Assembly: GCA_964435775.1 (NCBI GenBank)
Contig: CAYTAP010000041.1
Location: 1-28,476 of the forward strand
Direction of reading: 5' to 3'
Source of the DNA: CAYTAP01 sp964435775
GTDB taxonomy: Bacteria; Planctomycetota; Phycisphaerae; Tepidisphaerales; Tepidisphaeraceae
Length of the DNA stretch: 28,476 bases
A program made the position numbers and the translations under genes. The notes under the pieces are model-generated. The model was given only the letters and a program-made list of their open reading frames with translations. It did no database searches and had not been told where the DNA came from. Below, one piece after another: positions 6,616 through 14,948 of the stretch (positions within the stretch are counted from its first letter, which is position 1; each line of letters starts with the position of its first letter).

Positions 6616-7569
6616 ATGGACTTAAGCATTGATCTGGGCGGTTTGAAACTGGCGAATCCGACAATGACCTGCTCGGGAACGTGCGGGTATGCCTTTGAAT
6701 ACGCTGATTTCATGGATTTGTCGCGTCTGGGGGCGTTTGTCACCAAATCGATCACGCGCGAGGAGCGTCCGGGCAACGAACCGGCACGGATCGTGGAAAC
6801 ACGCGCCGGGATGCTCAACGCCATCGGGCTGGCGAATGTGGGGCTTGATCGATTCCTCACGGAAAAGGTGCCGCTGCTGAACAAGATGCCCTGCCCCGTG
6901 GTCGTCAACGTGGCGGGGCATTCGTTCGATGATTACTGCGAAACCTGCGCGGCAATGGACGGGCTGGATTGCGTGGCGGCGATTGAACTGAACGTCTCTT
7001 GCCCGAACGTAAAAGATGGCTTGACCTTCGGGACGCATCCGGGGCGATTGAAGGAGCTGACGGCTGCGGTGAAACGGGTTTTGCCGCACAAGGTGCTCAT
7101 GGTGAAGCTGTCGCCGAATGTGGAGGACATCACCGCAACCGCGAAGGCGGCGGTCGATGGCGGGGCGCAGGTGCTCACGCTCGTCAACACCTTCACGGCG
7201 ATGGCTGTGGACATTTATAAGAAGCGCCCAAGGCTGGCGAATGTGACGGGCGGCCTCAGCGGCCCGGCGATCAAGCCGATCGCCGTGCGGATGGTCAGCC
7301 AGGTCTACCGTCACGTCGCCAAGCCGGCGGGTGTGCCGATCGTGGGCATGGGCGGTATCCAGACATGGGAGGATGCCGCGGAGTTCATCCTCGCAGGGGC
7401 CAGCGCGGTGGCGATGGGGACAGCGCTGTTTGTCGATCCGGCGACGCCGAACCAGGTGTGCGATGGGCTGGAGGGATGGATGAAAAAGCAGTGCGTGACG
7501 CGGCTGAGCGATCTGGTTGGCGCGCTGGAACTGCCAGGAGATCAACCGAAACAGACGCCGTACCCGTAG
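6616..7569 (+). CDS. pyrD: Dihydroorotate dehydrogenase, class 1B catalytic subunit
   Basis: This 317-residue FMN TIM-barrel enzyme oxidises dihydroorotate to orotate in de novo pyrimidine synthesis. Landmarks are GLKLANPTMTCSGTCG at residues 9-24, the substrate/FMN Lys44 in TKSIT, MLNAIGLAN near 66-74, and NVSCPN, where Cys129 is the catalytic base that marks class 1 (class 2 has Ser). GVPIVGMGGIQTWEDA and GASAVAMGTA form the phosphate-binding end of the barrel. It resembles the NAD-linked 1B type, which needs a PyrK partner; no pyrK is next to it. GAG lies 6 bases before the ATG. It is the first gene of a tight operon with the nucleoside hydrolase (10 bases) and moxR. Confidence 0.95.
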   Translation: MDLSIDLGGLKLANPTMTCSGTCGYAFEYADFMDLSRLGAFVTKSITREERPGNEPARIVETRAGMLNAIGLANVGLDRFLTEKVPLLNKMPCPVVVNVAGHSFDDYCETCAAMDGLDCVAAIELNVSCPNVKDGLTFGTHPGRLKELTAAVKRVLPHKVLMVKLSPNVEDITATAKAAVDGGAQVLTLVNTFTAMAVDIYKKRPRLANVTGGLSGPAIKPIAVRMVSQVYRHVAKPAGVPIVGMGGIQTWEDAAEFILAGASAVAMGTALFVDPATPNQVCDGLEGWMKKQCVTRLSDLVGALELPGDQPKQTPYP

Positions 7570-7579
7570 GAGGGTTTCA

Positions 7580-9445
7580 ATGACATGGGCAAATAAAGCG
7601 CGGTGGTTGATGGATTTATGTGGCATGGGCGGCCCGCCCATGTGTTCCTGTACTCGGGAACCCATCGGTAGGAGCCGCTTCAGCCACCTCAATAGGTCAA
7701 CACGGCGGCTGAAGCCGCCCCTACCAGAGGGAAATAAGAAGCGCGGGTTTGCGATGGCGCCAATGGTGGTCATCATCACCTTGGCGGGGTTGATGAAAGT
7801 GAGTCACGCCGCGATTGTGCCAACCGATGTCTGGCTGGATGTGGACACCACCAACGGATTGGTCGATTCGCGCCCGCGCGACGTGGACGATGGCCTGGCG
7901 ATGTTGTTCGCGCTGCACAGCCCGGAGCTGGCGGTTCGCGGCGTGAGCGTTTGCTTCGGCAACGGGCGACTGGATCAGACGCTGCAGATTACGCGCGACA
8001 TTCTCTCGCAATTCGCTCCGGGCAATCTGAAGACCGCATACAGCGGCGCTGCGTCCTCGGATGATCTCGGCAAGGAAACCGATGCGACCCGGGCGATCGA
8101 AGCGGAGCTGACCCAGCGGCCACTGACCATCCTGGCGCTCGGTCCGGTGACCAACATCGCCACCGTGGTGAAAAATCACCCTGAGCTGCATAAGAACATC
8201 ATCAAGATCGTTGTGGTCGCCGGGAGAAGGCCCGGCTTTGGCTTTCATCCGCCCGGCCGGCCGGAGCTCATTTTCCCCGATGCCAATTTCGAGCATGATC
8301 CACAAGGGATGCAGGTGCTCCTCGACAGCAAGCTCCCCATCATCTTCGCGGGATATGAGGTGAGCAGCGATGTCTGGATCACGCCCAAGGAGCTGGCCGC
8401 CCTCGCCAAGACCGGACCGACCGGCCAATGGATCGCCCGCACGAGCGCGGCGTGGATGAATCGATGGGTCCAGCAGCGCCATCTCAAGGGTTTCAATCCA
8501 TTCGACACGCTGGCGGTTGGATGGGTGATCGATGCGGACCTGATGGAATCCCTGCCGGTGGTGACGCACATTCAACCGGCCAACGCCACGCCGGCAACTG
8601 CGGGCAGCAAAAAGTCAAAACCGCTGCTCATCTGTGAACCAACCAAAAAAGCATCGAACCAGCTCTACCTGACCAACGCCAAGCCCGCGTTCACCCCCCT
8701 GCTCCTGCGGCGGCTGAGCGGCGATGATTCCGTCACCACCAAACCGATCACCGCCGCGATCGATCAGTCGCTCTGGGATGAAGTTCTGAAAAAGAATGTC
8801 TCGCCGGGCGGCTGGGTCAATTACGAGCAACTGCACCGCGATCCCGCAGTGCTTGATGCCTACATCGCATCACTGGCCGGCGTGCAGTTGGATGCAATGG
8901 ATCGGAATGACAAGCTCGCCACCCTCATCAACGCCTACAACGCCTTCACCCTCCGCCTGATCCTCGATCATTACCCGCTCAAATCGATCAAGGACATCCC
9001 CGAAAAGGAGCGATGGACGGCCAAGCGATGGAATCTCGGCGGGCACACATGGTCGCTCGATGAAATCGAACACGAGCGGATTCGCCCGAAGTTCAACGAA
9101 CCTCGCATTCACTTCGCCCTGGTCTGCGCGGCCGTCAGTTGCCCGCCCCTGCGAACTGAAGCGTACGTTGGTTCCCGCCTCGACGAACAACTGGAAGATC
9201 AAACCAAGTACGTTCATCATCACCCCCGGTGGTTTGTATTTGATGCCAAATCGTCGGTCGTCCATCTGACCAGCTTGTACAAGTGGTATGGCAGGGATTT
9301 TGAGGAAGCAACGGGACAATCCGTGCTGAAGTTCGCGGCGCGATATGATGCGCCCCTCAAGGCCGCCCTCGACGCGGGACATACGCCGACCATTGAATGG
9401 ATTGCGTACGACTGGGCATTGAACAGCATTCAGAACAAGCCCTGA
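7580..9445 (+). CDS. Nucleoside hydrolase fused to a DUF547 domain, secreted or membrane-bound
   Basis: Two families are joined in one protein. The N-terminal part is an inosine-uridine nucleoside hydrolase: VWLDVDTTNGL, then RDVDDGLAMLFAL with the Ca2+-binding Asp cluster, ILALGPVTNIATV, a PDANFEHDP motif, and FNPFDTLAVGWV with the late Asp. The C-terminal ~210 residues are DUF547: LWDEVLKKNVSPGGWVNYEQL, TLINAYNAFTLRLILDHYP, and the CAAVSCPPLR box; its activity is unknown. ATG 7580 has an ideal AGGAGGG and lies 10 bases after pyrD. However, the 58 residues it adds are encoded by REP-like palindromes, and the only signal-peptide-like segment (VVIITLAGLMKVSHA) begins after ATG 7754. The mature enzyme is the same either way. 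A salvage role beside pyrD is plausible. Confidence 0.87.
   Translation: MTWANKARWLMDLCGMGGPPMCSCTREPIGRSRFSHLNRSTRRLKPPLPEGNKKRGFAMAPMVVIITLAGLMKVSHAAIVPTDVWLDVDTTNGLVDSRPRDVDDGLAMLFALHSPELAVRGVSVCFGNGRLDQTLQITRDILSQFAPGNLKTAYSGAASSDDLGKETDATRAIEAELTQRPLTILALGPVTNIATVVKNHPELHKNIIKIVVVAGRRPGFGFHPPGRPELIFPDANFEHDPQGMQVLLDSKLPIIFAGYEVSSDVWITPKELAALAKTGPTGQWIARTSAAWMNRWVQQRHLKGFNPFDTLAVGWVIDADLMESLPVVTHIQPANATPATAGSKKSKPLLICEPTKKASNQLYLTNAKPAFTPLLLRRLSGDDSVTTKPITAAIDQSLWDEVLKKNVSPGGWVNYEQLHRDPAVLDAYIASLAGVQLDAMDRNDKLATLINAYNAFTLRLILDHYPLKSIKDIPEKERWTAKRWNLGGHTWSLDEIEHERIRPKFNEPRIHFALVCAAVSCPPLRTEAYVGSRLDEQLEDQTKYVHHHPRWFVFDAKSSVVHLTSLYKWYGRDFEEATGQSVLKFAARYDAPLKAALDAGHTPTIEWIAYDWALNSIQNKP
7624..7642. 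repeat. GC-rich palindrome, REP-like
   Basis: CATGGGCGG-C-CCGCCCATG is a perfect palindrome with 9-base arms around one central base. Together with the neighbouring hairpin it forms a REP-like block inside the reading frame of the nucleoside hydrolase gene. Confidence 0.75.
7667..7725. repeat. REP-like hairpin
   Basis: GGTAGGAGCCGCTTCAGCC (from 7667) pairs with GGCTGAAGCCGCCCCTACC (to 7725). The full arms are 22 bases with 19 matches, separated by 15 bases. This kind of GTAGG-AGC-GCTTCAGCC hairpin is typical of dispersed extragenic repeats, but here it is translated in frame if the ATG at 7580 is used. Confidence 0.75.
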
Positions 9446-9466
9446 AAACGCGTGGAGGAGCAGTTC

Positions 9467-10483
9467 ATGTCGCAAGCGCCCGTCACCGAGATCGACCCGC
9501 ACATCCAGGCGCAGGCCGACGCATTCCGCCGGGATTACCAGGCCGTGCGAGACGAGATCGCCAAGGTCATCGTTGGACATGACGAGGTGATCGACGGCGT
9601 TTTGACCTGCCTGTTCGTCGGCGGACACGCGCTGCTTGAAGGCGTGCCCGGCCTGGGCAAGACCGCCCTCATCCGCACGCTCGCGCAGGCGCTGCATCTG
9701 GAGTTCAACCGAATCCAGTTCACACCCGACCTGATGCCGGCAGACATCCTCGGCACCAATGTCATCATGGAGGATGAGCATGGCCGCCGGTCGTTTGAGT
9801 TCATGAAAGGCCCGCTGTTCGCTCAGATTGTCCTGGCGGATGAAATCAACCGGGCGACGCCCAAGACGCAATCGGCGCTTCTTGAAGCGATGCAGGAGCG
9901 TCAGATCACGGCCGGCGGACAAATTCGAAAGCTCGCCGAGCCGTTCCTCGTCATGGCGACGCAAAATCCCCTTGAGCAGGAAGGGACCTATCCGCTTCCC
10001 GAAGCGCAACTCGACCGATTTTTCTTCAAGTTGCTGCTCCGCTATTCCAGTCGAGAGGAGCTGCGCGAGATTTTGGATCGCACGACAAGCGGTCGACCAA
10101 TTGAGGTCCAACCCGTTTTGGATGCGCCCCGCATCTTGATACACCAGCAACTCGTCCGCCGGGTCATCGTCGCGGCTCACATCCAGGACTACGCGATCCG
10201 CTGCACCCTGGCGACCCAGCCGGGCGGTCCATACGCCATCGCCGAAACCAACCAGTTCCTCCGATTTGGCGCCAGCCCGCGCGCCGCGCAGGCGATCATT
10301 CTCGCGGCCAAGGTGCGAGCGCTGCTTGGCAAGCGATTCCATGTCAGCTTTCAGGACATCAAGGACGTGGCGATTCCCGCGATGCGCCACCGCATCATCC
10401 TCAACTTCGAAGCCGAGGCCGACGGAGTCATGCCTGACGCGATCCTCGAAAAGGTCCTCGCCGAGACGCCACGAAACATTTAA
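9467..10483 (+). CDS. MoxR-family AAA+ ATPase
   Basis: This 338-residue protein starts at the ATG at 9467, which has GGAGGAG at the right distance (9454-9460). An in-frame GTG at 9452 inside that Shine-Dalgarno is less likely. Walker A GVPGLGKT is at residues 59-66, Walker B IVLADEINRA at 121-130, the pore/PS1 segment ALLEAMQERQ near 137-146, and sensor 1 MATQNPLEQEGTYPLPEAQ follows with the conserved arginine region DRFFF. MoxR ATPases are chaperones that assemble or activate cofactor-dependent or von Willebrand-domain proteins. The usual partners (DUF58, VWA and transglutaminase genes) do not follow. Its position 21 bases after the nucleoside hydrolase-DUF547 gene suggests that fusion may be its client, which is inference. 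Confidence 0.93.
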   Translation: MSQAPVTEIDPHIQAQADAFRRDYQAVRDEIAKVIVGHDEVIDGVLTCLFVGGHALLEGVPGLGKTALIRTLAQALHLEFNRIQFTPDLMPADILGTNVIMEDEHGRRSFEFMKGPLFAQIVLADEINRATPKTQSALLEAMQERQITAGGQIRKLAEPFLVMATQNPLEQEGTYPLPEAQLDRFFFKLLLRYSSREELREILDRTTSGRPIEVQPVLDAPRILIHQQLVRRVIVAAHIQDYAIRCTLATQPGGPYAIAETNQFLRFGASPRAAQAIILAAKVRALLGKRFHVSFQDIKDVAIPAMRHRIILNFEAEADGVMPDAILEKVLAETPRNI

Positions 10484-10696
10484 CACCTCCGAATCCATCC
10501 GATTCGTCGCCGAGGCGGTGTTGCGCCATCTTCGCGCCTTCGCGCGAAATCCCGCCTATTTTCGTATAAATCGGGGATAATATTTATTTTGTAATAATAA
10601 TTTAATAGGCATTTTTTTCATATTTATGTATATTGTTAGCTAAAGTTGACTTCATCAATGCCAAGCAATTGGGCTGAAAATAGGTAAAGGTGACAA
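10484..10696 (+). other. AT-rich intergenic region before the GH89 gene
   Basis: There is no gene here. A small hairpin (TTCGCGC-CTTC-GCGCGAA, 10531-10548) follows moxR but has no T run. From about 10555 to 10660 the sequence becomes sharply AT-rich, with TATAAA at 10565-10570, GATAAT at 10576-10581 and TTGACT at 10646-10651. No pair of hexamers has correct spacing, so I do not call an exact promoter. AGGTGA at 10688-10693 is the ribosome-binding site of the next gene. Confidence 0.45.
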
Positions 10697-12913
10697 ATGA
10701 GCCTTGAGGTATCCGTTGATCGTGACCGGCGCGTCGTGGCAGCTCCTGTCGCAGCCGCCGCTTTGACGCTGCTCAAACGATGGGTGCCATCCCATATGGA
10801 CGCGTTTTCGTTGGAACTCGACGAACACTTGCACGCGGACGCCTTTGAAATCGTCGGCGGCGGTGATGATCGCGTCACGATCCGCGGTGCCAGCAACGGG
10901 TCGGTCGCTTCGGGGCTCAGTTGGTATCTCAAGCATCACTGCCACACGCACATCTCCTGGTGTGGCAATCAGTTGGAACTCCCGGCCGTCATGCCGCGCA
11001 TCGCATCACCGCTGCGTATCCAGTCGCCCTATCAGTGGCGGTATTACTTCAACTACTGCACGTTTTCATATTCCATGGCATTCTGGGACTGGGCGCGCTG
11101 GGAGCGGGAAATTGACTGGATGGCGCTCTCGGGGATCAACCTTCCGTTGGCCATTGTGGGGCAGGAAGCGGTCTGGCAGCGGGTGTATCGGGAGATGGGG
11201 CTGAGCGATGAGGAATTGGGGGCATTTTTCGCCGGCCCAGCGTTTTTGGCATGGGGATGGATGGGGAACCTGGACGGCTGGGGCGGACCGACACCGCAAT
11301 CGTGGATCGATGGACAAGCGGCGCTGCAAAAGCGCATCGTGCGACGAATGCGCGACTTCGGCATCAAACCAGTGCTGCCGGCGTTCACCGGACATGTGCC
11401 GGCGGCGCTTGCTCAACATTTCCCCAAGGCCGAGTGCCGGCAAATGGAAACCTGGGCGGAGATGTTTGCGGGAACATGGGTGCTGGATGCCGGTGATCCG
11501 CTGTTTCAAGAGATCGGCCGACGCTTCATCACCACCCAGCGGGAGATGTATGGCACCGACCCCGATGATGGCCCGCACTTTTATTCCTGCGACACGTTCA
11601 ATGAAAATTGCCCCTTGAGCGATGAGCCGGCGTACCTGGACTCCTTCGCGCGCAACATCTACAGCGCCATGGCGCAGGCCGACCCCCAGGCGGTCTGGGT
11701 CATGCAGGATTGGATGTTCCATTTCAATCCGACCAACCCCGGATTCTGGAAAAAGCCTCAGATCGATGCGTTCCTGGGTGCCGTTCCCGACGACCGAATG
11801 CTGATCCTCGATTTGCACAGCGAGGCGTTTCCCCTGGGGGAAAAGACCGGGTGGTTCGACAACAAGCCCTGGGCGTGGTGTTTTCTGCACAACTTCGGCG
11901 GGCACCAGTCGATGTACGGCAACCTTGATCGACTGGCGGCCGATCCTCCTGACGCACTGGCAAAAACCGACAACGGCAGCCTCGCGGGATTTGGTCTGAC
12001 GCCGGAGGGAATCGAACAGAATCCGGTCATGTATGACCTGGCGACTGACATGATGTGGCGCACGAAGTCGCCGAACATGAAAGCATGGTTGGAGAATTAC
12101 GCGCTCCGCCGCTACGGGCAGGCCAATCCGTCGGCCAACCGGGCATGGGACGTACTTCGCGCAACGGCGTATGGTCGTCCGCCGGAATGGGGCGGAACGA
12201 TCTGCACGCTGGTCAACCTCGCCCCGCGCCTCAATTCGGATCGGATCAAGCTGAATTATGTCCCGGCGGATCTCATCCCGGCGTGGGAAGCGTTCCAGCA
12301 GGCGGCCGGGGAACTGGGGCATGCCGATGGATTTCAATACGATCTGGTGAACACGGCGCGGCAGGTGTTGAGCAACCTCACGATTGCGCTCCTGGCAAAA
12401 GTGGCGACCGCCAAGGCCGCCGGCGACGCCGCCGCAGTGCGCGAGGAAGGCAATCGCTTTGTTGAATTGATCGACGACATGGACGAGCTCCTGTCCACCC
12501 GGCCGGAGTTTCTGCTGGGGCGATGGCTTGAGGCGGCCAAGGCATGGGGCAAGACAGACGCGGATCGCGCTCTGCTCGAACACAACGCGCGAATGCAGAT
12601 CACAATTTGGGGAAAGCCCGAGGGGATGCTCCGCGACTATGCCCGCAAGGAATGGGCCGGGCTGTTGAAGGACTTCTATGCCGAGCGATGGCGGCGGTAT
12701 TTCGACGCGCTGGCCGAGGGAATCGAAGCCGGCTCGCCACTGGACGAAAGGATATTTCAGCGCACATTGCGCCAGTGGGAGGAGCAGTGGACGCGGCAAC
12801 ACAATTCATACCCCACCCGCCCCACCGGCAATGCAATCCAGGTGTCAGCGCGGCTGCTGAAGAAATACAGGCCGGTGTTCGCGGAGTTGTATGGCGGATC
12901 ACAGGATCAATAG
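10697..12913 (+). CDS. Alpha-N-acetylglucosaminidase, GH89 (NAGLU-like), cytoplasmic
   Basis: This 738-residue protein is collinear with human NAGLU. The N-terminal domain ends in SGLSWYLKHHC, and the TIM barrel has YYFNYCTFSYSMAFWDWARW, DWMALSGINLPLAIVGQEAVW and FGIKPVLPAFTGHVP. The acid/base Glu303 lies in DTFNENCP, the second catalytic Glu376 in DLHSEAFP just before WCFLHNFGGH, and the helical C-terminal domain extends to residue ~730. The family releases terminal alpha-linked GlcNAc, as in heparan sulfate and GlcNAc-alpha-1,4-Gal mucin glycans. Unlike most characterised bacterial GH89 enzymes, it has no signal peptide or carbohydrate-binding module, so it should act on imported oligosaccharides. 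AGGTGA precedes the ATG. It lies beside two GH20 genes and a six-hairpin glycosidase gene that fit the same substrates. Confidence 0.95.
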   Translation: MSLEVSVDRDRRVVAAPVAAAALTLLKRWVPSHMDAFSLELDEHLHADAFEIVGGGDDRVTIRGASNGSVASGLSWYLKHHCHTHISWCGNQLELPAVMPRIASPLRIQSPYQWRYYFNYCTFSYSMAFWDWARWEREIDWMALSGINLPLAIVGQEAVWQRVYREMGLSDEELGAFFAGPAFLAWGWMGNLDGWGGPTPQSWIDGQAALQKRIVRRMRDFGIKPVLPAFTGHVPAALAQHFPKAECRQMETWAEMFAGTWVLDAGDPLFQEIGRRFITTQREMYGTDPDDGPHFYSCDTFNENCPLSDEPAYLDSFARNIYSAMAQADPQAVWVMQDWMFHFNPTNPGFWKKPQIDAFLGAVPDDRMLILDLHSEAFPLGEKTGWFDNKPWAWCFLHNFGGHQSMYGNLDRLAADPPDALAKTDNGSLAGFGLTPEGIEQNPVMYDLATDMMWRTKSPNMKAWLENYALRRYGQANPSANRAWDVLRATAYGRPPEWGGTICTLVNLAPRLNSDRIKLNYVPADLIPAWEAFQQAAGELGHADGFQYDLVNTARQVLSNLTIALLAKVATAKAAGDAAAVREEGNRFVELIDDMDELLSTRPEFLLGRWLEAAKAWGKTDADRALLEHNARMQITIWGKPEGMLRDYARKEWAGLLKDFYAERWRRYFDALAEGIEAGSPLDERIFQRTLRQWEEQWTRQHNSYPTRPTGNAIQVSARLLKKYRPVFAELYGGSQDQ

Positions 12914-12944
12914 CCGACCGGCGCATTGGAAGGCGCTCAGGAAG

Positions 12945-14936
12945 CTACTGGGGCAGCGTGATCGAAAGCGGCTGATTGGGGTGATGGTCATAGGTTCGTG
13001 ATGGATGTCCCGCAATATCGATGATGACGCGCAACCACCTGTCGGGCCGGCGGGCGATGGTCAGATCAAAGGTGTGGCCAAACGCGCGAATGGCACGGAG
13101 GCTCATCTGATTCCAACCCTCCGGCAGGCGGGGCGCGCAGGTGAAACTGCCAAAGCCCGTGGGCGTGATGCCGAAGAAACCTTCGGTGTGGATGCGGCAA
13201 TAAAGGGCGCTCTCCGCCGAGAGATGGGCTTGATTGCCTTCGGGGTATGCTTCCACGGGATAAGGAACGTGCTCGCCGAGCAGGCGCCGCCGCGTGTAGG
13301 CTTCCAGACGCGGCATGGCCGCCTGCACATCCCCCGCGGCCAGCACGCCGCGCAGGGCGTAGAGCGTGGAGCGGTCCCAGAAATCTTCGCTGCCGGCGAC
13401 GGTCGCCAATCCATCTTTCCCCCAGAGACGGGATGAAAACAGCGCATCAATGGTTCCCCCAGCCCGTCCGGTGATGCCCATCGTCAAGGGCAGGCAAATC
13501 CAGGCCCGCAGCACCTCATTGCCCGTGTAATAGCGATAGGTCTCAAATCCTTCGACCTCTCCGCCAAAATGGCGCTCAATGGCTATCGCCAGCGCCGCGG
13601 CGCGGCGATCATAGTCGTGCGCCTTCTCTTGGCGCCCCAGCGCACGGGCAAGATGCGCCGCGCTCAGCAGGCCGCCGTACGCCAATGAAGCCGTCGATAA
13701 ATTGGCGTCGCCACTGGGGAAACGCCCTTCCAACTCATCGCTCTCGGAGGCGATCACACCATCGACGGTTTGATGTCGTCGGCAATACTCCAGGCACCAG
13801 TCGATCAGGGGGAGCAGTTCCTCACCGATGGCGGGATCGCCCGATGCGAGCGCGAAGCGGGCCGCGCCGTAGGCAACCATCGCCGCATCGCCCCGATCAA
13901 CATGCCGCATGACCGCATGCCCCTCCACTTCAAAGGCATAGGGCAGGCGCTCGAATTGCGGATTCGTTGATTTTTGAAACAGGCGATAGGCATTGAGCGA
14001 CGCCTCAATGGCGGCCGCATCGCCGAGGAAGGGAAAGAAAGGCCCGGCATATTCGGCCTGGTCGTTGGCCCAGACGCCGGCATAATAGCGTTCGCCGCCC
14101 GGCGAATGCACGAGGCCAATCGTGGTGTCGAACACACTTTCGGCGGCGCGAATTTTCGCCAGCGCGAAGGCGGTGTTGAGCAGCTTGGATGGCGTGTGCA
14201 ACTGAAGGGCTGCATCTATGCCGGCAAGCCAGCGGCGGCGCTGTTGCAACTCCTTCGCAACATCGATGTCGGGCAACGGTTGATCGGCGCCCCCCGCGAG
14301 GATCGCCATCCCAAATGAGGCGCTGTCGCCGGGCTGGAGCGTTATTGAGCTTGCCGCGGTGACTGCCACGCGAGTGATGAATGGTCCATCGACCTGATCC
14401 TCCTGATGGCGCGGCCAAGCCTGAATCCCGATGGATCGCGCGCCCTGGTTATGAAGGGTGCATCGTTGGAGAACGGCCGGATGCGCCGGCGAGGGGAACA
14501 ACTCCCGCACCAATTGCAGGCCCCGCATGGAAGCGTGCGTGATCGTCAGCACACCATCAAATCGCACCGATTCCACCGGCCAGACTGCCACCGGCGGCAA
14601 CTTTTCACCCTCGACCGACCACTCCGGCAAAGCGCCGTCATCCACCGTTCGCTTGAGATACCCGCGCACGTCGGCAGGTTTTTTGCGAAGCATCGGCCAG
14701 ATCACACGCAAAGCGACTGAAAACCTCCCGTCGGCATCCACGCCGTAATCAGCGATAACGGAGACGCGCCGGCCGCTCATTTCGAGGTGATCGCGGTGAG
14801 GGCGGCGGCCATCGCCAGCAACTTGCCACAGGATGGAGGGTGGTTGTGATTCGGTTATCCGCCAGCGATCAGCCGGGGCCGAATCGGATCGAGTCGTGAT
14901 CATCTTCGGTGAACCATCCTGTTGAATGCGAACCAT
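12945..14936 (-). CDS. Six-hairpin glycosidase-type protein
   Basis: This 663-residue protein has no signal peptide. Residues ~30-235 look like a beta-sandwich; from ~245 an (alpha/alpha)6-barrel pattern begins. Conserved-looking acidic positions are in GVWANDQAEYAG (about 287-298) and SESDELEGRFPSGDANLST (about 397-415). The end, HLSAESALYCRI then FGITPTGFGSF and PRLPEGWNQMSL followed by a small beta domain, is typical of rhamnosidase-like and other six-hairpin glycoside hydrolases. I cannot assign a GH family or sugar. The ATG at 14936 lies 12 bases after the second pseudopilin's stop, so it is the last gene of a three-gene leftward operon. An in-frame ATG at 14903 is an alternative start. 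It converges on GH89 with 31 bases between. Confidence 0.72.
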   Translation of the reverse strand: MVRIQQDGSPKMITTRSDSAPADRWRITESQPPSILWQVAGDGRRPHRDHLEMSGRRVSVIADYGVDADGRFSVALRVIWPMLRKKPADVRGYLKRTVDDGALPEWSVEGEKLPPVAVWPVESVRFDGVLTITHASMRGLQLVRELFPSPAHPAVLQRCTLHNQGARSIGIQAWPRHQEDQVDGPFITRVAVTAASSITLQPGDSASFGMAILAGGADQPLPDIDVAKELQQRRRWLAGIDAALQLHTPSKLLNTAFALAKIRAAESVFDTTIGLVHSPGGERYYAGVWANDQAEYAGPFFPFLGDAAAIEASLNAYRLFQKSTNPQFERLPYAFEVEGHAVMRHVDRGDAAMVAYGAARFALASGDPAIGEELLPLIDWCLEYCRRHQTVDGVIASESDELEGRFPSGDANLSTASLAYGGLLSAAHLARALGRQEKAHDYDRRAAALAIAIERHFGGEVEGFETYRYYTGNEVLRAWICLPLTMGITGRAGGTIDALFSSRLWGKDGLATVAGSEDFWDRSTLYALRGVLAAGDVQAAMPRLEAYTRRRLLGEHVPYPVEAYPEGNQAHLSAESALYCRIHTEGFFGITPTGFGSFTCAPRLPEGWNQMSLRAIRAFGHTFDLTIARRPDRWLRVIIDIAGHPSRTYDHHPNQPLSITLPQ

Positions 14937-14948
14937 CCCAAAGTGGAA

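Noticed and set aside
8870..10498. Long minus-strand frame (542 codons) opposite moxR and the DUF547 region
   Set aside because: Antisense of two well-supported genes; no family motif, and the composition is typical of GC-rich mirror frames.
10531..10548. Hairpin TTCGCGC-CTTC-GCGCGAA after moxR as a terminator
   Set aside because: No T run follows on either strand and the stem is only 7 bp; not enough to call.
10633..10640. TTGTTAG motif also near 16798 and 28045 as a shared operator
   Set aside because: A 7-base word is expected several times in this length by chance, and the third copy lies at the composition break.
11066..12802. Long minus-strand frame (578 codons) opposite GH89
   Set aside because: Mirror frame of a gene with residue-level match to NAGLU.
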